Source: Erysipelothrix sp. (GTDB taxonomy: Bacteria; Bacillota_I; Bacilli_A; Erysipelotrichales; Erysipelotrichaceae). Taken from it: DNA of 56,232 bases. The notes below the pieces were generated by a model. The model saw only the letters and a list, made by a program, of their open reading frames with translations. It had not been told where the DNA came from and made no database searches. The position numbers and the translations under genes are program-made. The stretch covers positions 1-56,232 of the forward strand of contig JAAZDW010000022.1 of the NCBI GenBank assembly GCA_012512595.1. The letters are read 5' to 3'. Positions 25,208-32,792 of this stretch are shown here, piece after piece. How positions within the stretch are numbered: the stretch's first letter is position 1; each line of letters starts with the position of its first letter.

Positions 25208-26074
25208 ATGAGTAAAGCAAAAATTGGCGTACAAGCAATGATGTTAAAAGGAAAATTTGATGAGCTTGGAGCATATGAAACATTAAAAAAAGTTAGTGAA
25301 ATCGGTTATAACACTATTGAAATTTCACAAATTAAAATGACTGAAGAAAATGTTTCTGAAATGAAAAGAGCATGTGATGACTTTGGAATTAGAGTAGTCG
25401 CAATGTCACCAGCCCTTGAAGGAAATCCAATGATGCCACAAGAAAACTTACAAGATGACTATGACAAAATTGTTGCAGATGCAAAAACACTTAACTGCGA
25501 GTTTTTTAGAATTGGAATGTTACCTATCCCAAGTATGTTTTCATTAGAAAAAGTACTGGAATTCTGTGAGAAGTTAGAAGCAATGGCAGTCAAACTTCAA
25601 GATGATGGAATTAAGTTATACTACCACAACCACCATGTTGAATTTGAAAAGTTTGAAGGTAAATATTTATTAGATATTATCAGAGAAAAAGCTCCTTCAG
25701 TTGGCTTTGAGTTAGATGTTCACTGGGTACAACGCGCCGGTGAAGATCCAGTAAAAATTATTGAAAAATATGCTGGTCTTGTAGATTTAATTCACTTAAA
25801 AGACTACCGTGTTGGATCACTTGATCCATCGGCTTTAGACCATTTAGCAAAAGGCGATTTCAAATCATTCATGGATGAGTTTGCAAATGTAATTCAATTT
25901 GCAGAAGTTGGAGAAGGAAATCTTGACTTTCACGCAATTATTGCTGCAGGACTTAAATCTGGAGCTAAGTATTTCTTAGTTGAACAAGATGACACTTATG
26001 GAAAAGACGCCTTTGAAAGTTTAAAGATTTCATATGATAACCTTGTTGAAATGGGTTATGGGGACATGTTTTAG
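25208..26074 (+). CDS. Second xylose-isomerase-like TIM-barrel protein
   Basis: A 288-residue sugar epimerase/isomerase-fold protein. Motifs YYHNHHVEF (138-146), ELDVHW (168-173, Asp170), LIHLKDY (194-200, His196), GEGNLD (235-240) and LVEQDD (257-262, Glu259) are those of the branch with YcjR-like epimerases and glycoside-cleaving lyases. It differs from the protein at 22131, which has LLHENE in place of YYHNHH, so the two barrels should catalyse different steps. An ATGGAGGAAG ribosome binding site overlaps the end of dehydrogenase B. Last gene of the first half of the locus. Confidence 0.86.
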   Translation: MSKAKIGVQAMMLKGKFDELGAYETLKKVSEIGYNTIEISQIKMTEENVSEMKRACDDFGIRVVAMSPALEGNPMMPQENLQDDYDKIVADAKTLNCEFFRIGMLPIPSMFSLEKVLEFCEKLEAMAVKLQDDGIKLYYHNHHVEFEKFEGKYLLDIIREKAPSVGFELDVHWVQRAGEDPVKIIEKYAGLVDLIHLKDYRVGSLDPSALDHLAKGDFKSFMDEFANVIQFAEVGEGNLDFHAIIAAGLKSGAKYFLVEQDDTYGKDAFESLKISYDNLVEMGYGDMF

Positions 26075-26426
26075 AGATTAGTTTTTATTAAATAATAAAA
26101 TGACACAAACAATTATTAGTATAAAACTGCTAATATTAATTAGATATTTATGACAAATGAATTTTATTAGTATGGGCTTTTCTCAACATGTAATTGGAGA
26201 AGAGTCCATAAAAATATAATGTAGAGATTGTAAAGACAAGAAAAGTTTCTAAAGTTATATCAAATAAATTCTAAGATTTAATTAACGTACTAATGAGTCC
26301 AACATATTATAGTGCTTATGCTTATAAAAGTGTTATATAATAAGTTTATAAGGAATGTGAAGAAACTTTTTAAAAATTAGATAGTTAATAATAAATTCAT
26401 AATTGTTATAAGAAAGGGAGAATAAT
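26075..26426. other. Intergenic gap splitting the uronate locus
   Basis: 352 bases without an ORF I can support. It holds the hairpin at 26172-26209. TATAAT elements occur at several places (for example near 26214 and 26336), none with a good -35, so a second promoter for uxuA onward is plausible but not proven. No copy of the 14-bp palindrome found at 20253 is visible. Confidence 0.5.
26172..26209 (+). other. Long G-U-containing hairpin
   Basis: ATGGGCTTTTCTC and GAGAAGAGTCCAT pair over 13 bases in RNA with two wobbles around a 12-base loop. It is followed by AAAAATATAATG rather than a T-run, so it is at best a weak terminator; a processing or 5'-protecting structure for the downstream uxuA mRNA is an alternative. 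Confidence 0.5.
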
Positions 26427-27473
26427 ATGAAAATGACATTTAGATGGTACGGAAAAGATGACCCGGTCACATTAAATTATATTCGCCAAATTCCAAATAT
26501 GACAGGTGTTGTAACAGCTGTATACGATGTTCCAGTAGGAGAAGTTTGGCCAAATGAGAAAATAAAAGAATTAAAAGATGAAGTGCATAGTTATGGTTTA
26601 GATATGGAAGTTATTGAGAGTGTTCCAGTCCATGAAGATATCAAGCTTAAAAGAGGAGATTATCAATTATATATTGACAACTTCAAAGAAAATATTAGAA
26701 GACTTGCTGCTCATGGAGTAAAGACAATCTGTTATAACTTTATGCCAGTTTTTGACTGGACTCGATCAGAGTTAAATAAAGAGTTAGAAGATGGAAGTAA
26801 CGCCCTTGTTTTTTATACAGATCAAATCGATAAACTAGACCCAACAAAACTTTCATTACCAGGATGGGACTCCTCTTATTCACCAGAAGAAGTTGCAGAT
26901 TTAATTAAATCATATCAAGATATTGGCAATGAAGGACTATGGGATAACTTAACTTACTTCATCTCCGAAATATTGCCAGTAGCAATTGAAAATGATATCA
27001 ATATGGCAATTCATCCAGATGATCCACCTTGGCCAATTTTTGGAATTCCAAGAATTATCACCAATGAAGAAAACCTTGATAGATTTTTAGCTTTAAATGA
27101 TGACAAACGTCATGGTTTAACTTTATGTTCAGGAAGTTTAGGTTGTTCAACAACTAACGACTTTGTGGCAATGGTAAAAAAATATGCAGGCGCAGAAAGA
27201 ATTCATTTTGCCCACCTTCGTAATGTTAAAATAATTGGTGATGATGGCTCTTTTGAAGAGACAGCTCACTATTCAAGCTGTGGATCATTAGATATGGTTG
27301 AAATCTTAAAAGCCTATCATGATGCTGGCTTTAAGGGTTATGTAAGACCAGATCATGGTCGAATGATTTGGGGCGAAACTGGAAAACCAGGATACGGATT
27401 ATATGATCGTGCCTTAGGTGCAATGTACTTAGGTGGAATCTGGGAAACCTTAGAGAAATTAGGAGGCAAATAA
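26427..27473 (+). CDS. uxuA: Mannonate dehydratase
   Basis: Converts D-mannonate to 2-keto-3-deoxygluconate (EC 4.2.1.8) in glucuronate breakdown. The N-terminal [24 protein letters not shown] and [15 protein letters not shown] blocks and the C-terminal [11 protein letters not shown] are hallmarks of the metal-dependent TIM-barrel UxuA family, and 348 residues is the usual length. The stop codon is followed at once by the ATG of the SDR gene (GGAGGC within the uxuA end), showing translational coupling. It is the first of five consecutive genes that together convert glucuronate to pyruvate and glyceraldehyde 3-phosphate. Confidence 0.96.
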   Translation: MKMTFRWYGKDDPVTLNYIRQIPNMTGVVTAVYDVPVGEVWPNEKIKELKDEVHSYGLDMEVIESVPVHEDIKLKRGDYQLYIDNFKENIRRLAAHGVKTICYNFMPVFDWTRSELNKELEDGSNALVFYTDQIDKLDPTKLSLPGWDSSYSPEEVADLIKSYQDIGNEGLWDNLTYFISEILPVAIENDINMAIHPDDPPWPIFGIPRIITNEENLDRFLALNDDKRHGLTLCSGSLGCSTTNDFVAMVKKYAGAERIHFAHLRNVKIIGDDGSFEETAHYSSCGSLDMVEILKAYHDAGFKGYVRPDHGRMIWGETGKPGYGLYDRALGAMYLGGIWETLEKLGGK

Positions 27474-28331
27474 ATGAAGTTACCTTTACAAGTAGATTTA
27501 AATAATAAAGTTGTTGTAGTTACAGGTGGAACCGGAGTGTTAGGCAATATTTGGGTTGATGCCTTAGTCGCTTCAGGTGCAAAAGTTGCTCTGCTTGGTC
27601 GTGATCAAGAAAAACTTGACGCCAAAGTTGAAGAGATATTAGCCAATGATGGGATGGCAATTGCGGTCAAAGCTGATATTTTAAGTAAAGAAGATTTAGT
27701 TAAAGCACACAAAATTGTATTAGATAAACTAGGCCCTTGTGACATATTATTAAATGGAGCAGGTGGCAACCATCCAAAGGGAAATACAAGCAAAGAATAT
27801 TTATACGAAGAAGATTTAAATAATAAGGATGAAAACGTTACAACGTTTTTTGACCTAGATGAAGATGGCATTAGATTTGTCTTTGATTTAAACTTTTTGG
27901 GAACATTTTTACCATCACAAGAATTTGCTAAGGACATGGTTGGAAGAAGTGGCTGTACAATTATAAACATATCTTCTATGAATGCTTATACTCCTTTAAC
28001 AAAGATTCCTGCATATTCTGGAGCAAAATCAGCAGTGTCTAATTTTACTGAGTGGTTAGCAGTTCATTTATCAAAAGTTGGAATTAGAGTAAATGGTTTA
28101 GCACCAGGATTTTTCTTAACAGCTCAAAATGAAGCCTTACTTTTAAATGAAGATGGAACTTATACTGAAAGATCAAATAAAATACTAAATAGTACACCAA
28201 TGGAAAGATTTGGAAAACCAGAAGAATTAGTCGGAGCCTTATTATTTTTAGCAAGTGAAGAAGCATCATCATTTGTTAATGGTGTAGTACTTCCTATTGA
28301 TGGTGGCTTTTCAGCTTATAGTGGAGTCTAG
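27474..28331 (+). CDS. uxuB: SDR-type D-mannonate oxidoreductase (fructuronate reductase)
   Basis: NAD(P)H-dependent reduction of D-fructuronate to D-mannonate. Short-chain dehydrogenase with the cofactor motif TGGTGVLG (about 18-25), NGAGG (about 92-96) and the catalytic Tyr-Lys in YSGAK, with SS in the preceding NISSMN. The SDR form is the one used by B. subtilis (YjmF) instead of the long-chain UxuB of E. coli; the GNHPKGNT loop is typical of this group. 285 residues. Located between uxuA and eda in an unbroken run, so the assignment is strong by context. Confidence 0.9.
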   Translation: MKLPLQVDLNNKVVVVTGGTGVLGNIWVDALVASGAKVALLGRDQEKLDAKVEEILANDGMAIAVKADILSKEDLVKAHKIVLDKLGPCDILLNGAGGNHPKGNTSKEYLYEEDLNNKDENVTTFFDLDEDGIRFVFDLNFLGTFLPSQEFAKDMVGRSGCTIINISSMNAYTPLTKIPAYSGAKSAVSNFTEWLAVHLSKVGIRVNGLAPGFFLTAQNEALLLNEDGTYTERSNKILNSTPMERFGKPEELVGALLFLASEEASSFVNGVVLPIDGGFSAYSGV

Positions 28332-28332
28332 T

Positions 28333-29289
28333 ATGAGTGAAAAACTTTTTAAGGAAATATCAAACTATGGTATTGTTCCAGTAATTCAAATTAATAGAGT
28401 TGAAGATGCAATTCCCTTGGCTAAAGCTTTAATTGATGGTGGGCTACCAGTTGCTGAAGTAACCTTTAGAACTGATTGTGCTGAAGAAGCAATTAGACAA
28501 ATGGCTAATGAGTTTCCAGAAATGTTAGTTGGAGCAGGTACAGTTTTGACAGTTGAACAAGTAGACTTAGCAGTCGCGGCTGGTTCAAAATTTATTGTTT
28601 CACCAGGACTTAATCCTAAAATTGTTAAATACTGCCAATCAATTAACATACCCATCATCCCAGGTACTGCATCACCAAGTGACTTAGAACTAGCTATAGA
28701 GTTAGGGCTTGATACAGTCAAATTTTTTCCGGCCGAAGTTAATGGTGGTATTAATGCAATCAATGCAATGTCAGCACCATATGGTCAACTAAAATTCATG
28801 CCTACAGGAGGAGTCAACGAAAATAATCTTATGGATTATTTAAGTTCAGACAAGATTCTTGCCTGTGGCGGTACATGGATGGTTAAAAGTGATTTAATTG
28901 ATAATAAACAATTTGATACAATAAGAGATTTAACGCGCTTAGCAGTTAAAAAAATGTTAGATATAAAGCTTGACCATGTTGGTATAAAAAATGCTGACAT
29001 CAAAAATGATCAAGACATACAATTGTTAAAAAAGTTATTGATGACAGAAGAAAATGTAACTAGTGAAGAAACAACTGTTGGCGAAGTAAAATTTATTAGC
29101 GATATTTATAATGATCAAAAAGGTGACTTAGCTTTTTCTTGCAGCAATGTCGATAGAGCGGTATTTCATTTAGAGAAAACCGGAGTCAACTTTGATCATG
29201 ATACAGCAGTATATAATAATGGTAATTTAAAGTTAATTTACATTAAAGACAGTGTCGCAGGTTATGCGATACACTTATTAAGAAAGTAG
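28333..29289 (+). CDS. eda: KDPG aldolase with C-terminal VOC-like domain
   Basis: Cleaves 2-keto-3-deoxy-6-phosphogluconate to pyruvate and glyceraldehyde 3-phosphate. Residues 1-205 are the class I Eda barrel: PVIQINRVEDA, AEVTFRTD (with the catalytic Glu), GAGTVLT, FIVSPGLNP, the Schiff-base Lys in TVKFFPAE, and MPTGGV. About 100 further residues from LDHVGIKN, ending AGYAIHLLRK, resemble a glyoxalase/VOC domain; the standard enzyme is about 210 residues. The track start (28297) lies inside uxuB; the ATG at 28333 lies one base after the uxuB stop and is the only reasonable choice. No clear ribosome binding site of its own, so coupling to uxuB is likely. Confidence 0.92.
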   Translation: MSEKLFKEISNYGIVPVIQINRVEDAIPLAKALIDGGLPVAEVTFRTDCAEEAIRQMANEFPEMLVGAGTVLTVEQVDLAVAAGSKFIVSPGLNPKIVKYCQSINIPIIPGTASPSDLELAIELGLDTVKFFPAEVNGGINAINAMSAPYGQLKFMPTGGVNENNLMDYLSSDKILACGGTWMVKSDLIDNKQFDTIRDLTRLAVKKMLDIKLDHVGIKNADIKNDQDIQLLKKLLMTEENVTSEETTVGEVKFISDIYNDQKGDLAFSCSNVDRAVFHLEKTGVNFDHDTAVYNNGNLKLIYIKDSVAGYAIHLLRK

Positions 29290-29296
29290 GGGTTTT

Positions 29297-30316
29297 ATGA
29301 AAGTAGTAACATTTGGAGAAATTATGCTTCGTTTATCGCCGCACGGTTATCATCGCTTCACTCAAGCAGATTCTTTTGAAGCAACTTATGGTGGCGGGGA
29401 AGCAAACGTTGCCGTCTCTTTATCAAATTATGGTATGGACGCAGCTTTTGTAACAAAAGTACCAGAACATGCAATCGGACAGGCTGCAGTTAACGACTTA
29501 AGAAGATATGGAGTTGACACAAGCAAAATAGTTCGTGGTGGCGAAAGACTTGGTATTTATTACTTAGAAAAAGGGGCTAGTCAAAGAGCAAGCCAGGTTA
29601 TATATGACCGTGCTCATTCATCAATTGCCACTGCAAAACAAGAAGATTTTAATTGGGACGAAATATTCGATGGTGTAGATTGGTTCCACTTTACTGGAAT
29701 TACGCCAGCGCTCAATGATGATGTTGCCGCAATATGTTTAACGGCTGTTAAAAAAGCAAGAGAACTTGGAGTAAAAGTATCTTGTGATTTAAACTACCGC
29801 AACAAGTTGTGGAGTAAAGAAAAAGCAAACGAAGTAATGAGCGGTTTAATGCCTTATGTTGACTTAGTTGTCGCTAATGAAGAAGATGCTTATGATACAT
29901 TTGGAATCAAAGCCGGTAATACGGATGTAACATCAGGAGAACTTGAACATGATAGTTACATTGATGTAGCCCGTCAACTTAATGAGAAGTTTGGTTGTGA
30001 ATATATTTCTATAACTTTACGCGAAAGTGTTTCAGCATCAATAAACAATTGGGCTGGAATGCTATATACGGGTGGCAAGGCATATTTCTCACCAACGTAT
30101 AAAATCCATATTGTTGACCGTGTTGGTGGCGGTGACTCTTTTGGTGGCGGATTAATTTATTCAGTTTTAAATGGCAAAAAACCACAAGATGCGATTAATT
30201 TTGCTGTTGCTGCAAGTTGTTTAAAGCACACAGTTCAAGGTGACTATAACCGCGTAAGTATTCAGGAAGTTGAAACTTTAGCCGGTGGAGATGGTTCAGG
30301 AAGAGTCCAGAGGTAA
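29297..30316 (+). CDS. kdgK: 2-keto-3-deoxygluconate kinase (PfkB family)
   Basis: Phosphorylates KDG to KDPG with ATP. Ribokinase-like fold of 339 residues with the N-terminal GEIMLRLSP, GGGEANVAVSL substrate loop and the C-terminal PfkB signature DRVGGGDSFGGGLIY carrying the catalytic aspartate. It lies seven bases after eda. The product feeds the Eda enzyme encoded just upstream, completing the pathway started by UxaC. Confidence 0.94.
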   Translation: MKVVTFGEIMLRLSPHGYHRFTQADSFEATYGGGEANVAVSLSNYGMDAAFVTKVPEHAIGQAAVNDLRRYGVDTSKIVRGGERLGIYYLEKGASQRASQVIYDRAHSSIATAKQEDFNWDEIFDGVDWFHFTGITPALNDDVAAICLTAVKKARELGVKVSCDLNYRNKLWSKEKANEVMSGLMPYVDLVVANEEDAYDTFGIKAGNTDVTSGELEHDSYIDVARQLNEKFGCEYISITLRESVSASINNWAGMLYTGGKAYFSPTYKIHIVDRVGGGDSFGGGLIYSVLNGKKPQDAINFAVAASCLKHTVQGDYNRVSIQEVETLAGGDGSGRVQR

Positions 30317-30320
30317 TAAA

Positions 30321-31721
30321 ATGAAAAACTTTTTAGATAATGATTTTTTACTGTCAACTAAGACAGCCCAAGATTTATACCATAACCATGCTGCAAAGAT
30401 GCCGATATATGATTTTCATAATCATTTATCAGCCCAAGAAATATACGAGGATAAAAAATTCAAAGATATAACAGAGGCTTGGCTCCAGTTTGACCACTAC
30501 AAATGGCGTGCCTTACGCAGTAATGGAGTTAGTGAACATTTTATAACTGGGAAAGCCTCAAGTTATGAAAAATTTGAAAAATGGGCAGAAACAATGCCAT
30601 ATCTGTTTGGAAATCCACTGTATCATTGGACACATTTAGAGTTACAAAGATACTTTGATATTGACACACCTTTAAATAAAGAAACATCTAAAATGATATT
30701 TGATGAGTGTAATCTTAAACTTCAAAATGATGACTTTAGTGTTAGAAATATATTATTAAAGTCTAATGCAAATACCTTGTGTACTACAGATGATCCTTGT
30801 GATGACTTAAGATTTCATAAAGCTCTTAAAGATGAAGGTTTTGAAGTAAAAGTTCTGCCAACCTTTAGAACGGATAAGATTGTTAATATTCAAAAAGATT
30901 CATTTATCCCTTACCTTAAACAAGTATCAGAAACAGTTGGTTATCCAATTGAAACCTATTCAGACTTTGAAAGAGCAATCTTTGAAAGATTGGAATACTT
31001 TGTAGAAGTGGGAGCGTTATTTGCAGACCATGGCTTGGATCAAATACTTTATGAAGACGCAAATTTAGACGAAGTGTCCGTAATCTTTTTAAAAGGAAAA
31101 AACGGAGAAAAACTAACTCAATCTGAAATTGCTAAATATCAAGGTTATGTTCAAAATCAAATGGGTAAAAAATACGCAGAAAATGATATGGTTATGCAAT
31201 TACACATAGGTCCACTTAGAAATAACAACACTAGAATGTTCAATGAAATAGGCCCGGATACAGGATTTGATTCGATGCAAGATAAAGAAGTTGCACAACA
31301 TCTATCTAATTTTTTAGATAGTTTAGATAAAACAAATGAATTGCCAAAGACTATTTTATATAATTTAAATCCAAAAGATAATCAAGTTTTATCTTCAATG
31401 CTTGGAAACTTCCAAGATGGAGTAACACCTGGAAAGATTCAATTTGGTCCTGGCTGGTGGTTTAACGATCATAAAACTGGGATGTTTGAACACCTAGAGG
31501 TTTTAGCTTCCACAGGTTTAGTGTCACGCTTTGTTGGGATGTTAACTGATTCAAGAAGTTTCTTATCCTTTCCAAGACATGAGTACTTTAGAAGAATTTT
31601 ATGCGAGTTTATTGGAAATATAGTAGAAAACGGTGAATTTCCTAATGACCAAAAGTTTTTAGGCGAAATGGTTGAAGACATTTGCTATAATAATATCGTT
31701 GAGTATACAAAAAAGAAATAA
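30321..31721 (+). CDS. uxaC: Glucuronate isomerase
   Basis: Isomerises D-glucuronate to D-fructuronate (and usually galacturonate to tagaturonate), the entry step of the pathway. 466 residues with the amidohydrolase-like N-terminal motif YDFHNHLSAQEI and the UxaC blocks WRALRSNG, TTDDPCDDL, FRTDK and MLTDSRSFLSFPRHEYFRR. The track start (30285) overlaps kdgK; the ATG at 30321 follows AGAGG and lies 4 bases after the kdgK stop. Its presence shows that free uronic acid is the intermediate delivered by the upstream enzymes. Confidence 0.96.
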   Translation: MKNFLDNDFLLSTKTAQDLYHNHAAKMPIYDFHNHLSAQEIYEDKKFKDITEAWLQFDHYKWRALRSNGVSEHFITGKASSYEKFEKWAETMPYLFGNPLYHWTHLELQRYFDIDTPLNKETSKMIFDECNLKLQNDDFSVRNILLKSNANTLCTTDDPCDDLRFHKALKDEGFEVKVLPTFRTDKIVNIQKDSFIPYLKQVSETVGYPIETYSDFERAIFERLEYFVEVGALFADHGLDQILYEDANLDEVSVIFLKGKNGEKLTQSEIAKYQGYVQNQMGKKYAENDMVMQLHIGPLRNNNTRMFNEIGPDTGFDSMQDKEVAQHLSNFLDSLDKTNELPKTILYNLNPKDNQVLSSMLGNFQDGVTPGKIQFGPGWWFNDHKTGMFEHLEVLASTGLVSRFVGMLTDSRSFLSFPRHEYFRRILCEFIGNIVENGEFPNDQKFLGEMVEDICYNNIVEYTKKK

Positions 31722-31726
31722 AATAC

Positions 31727-31762
31727 AATCCTAAAGGTAAAGAACATTTTACCTTTAGGATT
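31727..31762. terminator. Perfect 15-bp stem after uxaC
   Basis: AATCCTAAAGGTAAA and its exact complement flank a 6-base loop. The following bases (ATTAATTT) are only moderately T-rich, so termination may be partial and some read-through to gntR is possible. Confidence 0.7.
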
Positions 31763-31860
31763 ATTAATTTAAATGTCAATTTCTCTATAAATTCACAAAA
31801 AATAAATTTGATTTGTTTTATGGCTAGCTATTTTGCTACAATAAGTAAAGGTGATATACA

Positions 31861-32547
31861 ATGATTATAAAAAATGGAAATAGCCTAGTATATAATACAG
31901 TAAAAGAGGATATACTGTATATGGACTTGCTCCCAGGTGAACTAATAAGTGAGATAGAAACATCAAAACGTTTTTCTATATCTCGGACTCCTGTTAGAGA
32001 AGCTTTTAAGAAACTTGAATATGAAGGACTTTTAGAAATTGTGTCACACTCAGGCACCTATGTCACATTAATCGACTTAGAAAAGATAAGTGACATAAGA
32101 TTTATGCGTGAGCAAATCGAACTTAAGGTTATTCAACTTCTAATTGAGAAATTTGATGATAAAATAGACGAGAAGTTTAGAAAAATTTTAATGAAACAAG
32201 AAAGTTTATTTGAAGCGAATTTGGATTCGAGTGTCTTAGCTAAAAGATTTATAAAAAGCGACAATGAATTTCACGAAGCAATGTTCGAAAGTGTTGGTAG
32301 ACTTGGTGTATGGGATTATTTGAAAAGTTTAGAACACCACTATGAAAGATTAAGGATGTTTTTAAATATTTATGATGAAGGACACTTGTACTCCTTGCAT
32401 AAAGATCACCTAAATATATATGATAATATTATAAAAAAGGACTATCCAAAAATAGAGAAAATATATATTGAACACTTACAAAGAGGAATTGACCGCGGGT
32501 CAGATTTTATTGCGAAAAACCCTCAATACTTTAAAAATGTTGAGTGA
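31861..32547 (+). CDS. GntR/FCD-family regulator, probable uronate repressor
   Basis: A 228-residue regulator. N-terminal winged helix (about 8-75, with LLPGELISEIETSKRFSISRTPVREAFKKLEYEGLLEI) followed by the helical FCD ligand domain with the metal/ligand residues in SDNEFHEAMF and a distal H-x-x-H-x-x pattern (HKDHLNIYD). This class includes UxuR/ExuR and senses uronates or their products. The position at the end of the locus and the palindrome ACTTGTATACAAGT inside the promoter of the first gene point to it as the repressor of the operon. The start follows AAAGGTGA. No copy of the operator is visible in front of its own gene. Confidence 0.92.
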   Translation: MIIKNGNSLVYNTVKEDILYMDLLPGELISEIETSKRFSISRTPVREAFKKLEYEGLLEIVSHSGTYVTLIDLEKISDIRFMREQIELKVIQLLIEKFDDKIDEKFRKILMKQESLFEANLDSSVLAKRFIKSDNEFHEAMFESVGRLGVWDYLKSLEHHYERLRMFLNIYDEGHLYSLHKDHLNIYDNIIKKDYPKIEKIYIEHLQRGIDRGSDFIAKNPQYFKNVE

Positions 32548-32574
32548 ATTATTATTTTATAATTTAGATTTATA

Positions 32575-32605
32575 GCCCAAACTTTGCATATTAGGTTTGG
32601 GTTTT
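32575..32605 (+). terminator. Terminator after gntR
   Basis: CCCAAAC/GTTTGGG stem followed by TTTT. Confidence 0.7.
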
Positions 32606-32792
32606 AGATTATTTCTAACTATATAGCAATAATTGTCTGTTGTTTAAATAATATACCAGGCTTATATTTTAGGTAACTTTGAGAAATTTAATTACATATA
32701 CTTTTGAAATATCTCAGAGACATTGGGACTGTATCATATTAGTATGTGGGCATTCTTTAATGTATAATGTAGAGGCAGAAAAGGTGATTATA

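Noticed and set aside
22131-26074. The TIM-barrel and dehydrogenase genes as a myo-inositol (iol) pathway
   Set aside because: IolE/IolG-like folds are present, but no IolB, IolC, IolD or IolJ genes occur, and the genes adjoin a complete glucuronate pathway.
30300-30320. A single fused KdgK-UxaC protein
   Set aside because: The uxaC frame is open upstream, but kdgK ends in its own TAA at 30316 in a different frame and uxaC has a proper ATG at 30321.
32679-32792. N-terminal extension of the ABC transporter ORF
   Set aside because: The extra 38 codons lie across the apparent -10 region (TATAAT at 32763) and lack a ribosome binding site; homologous ABC domains start at LKLNKITKSY.
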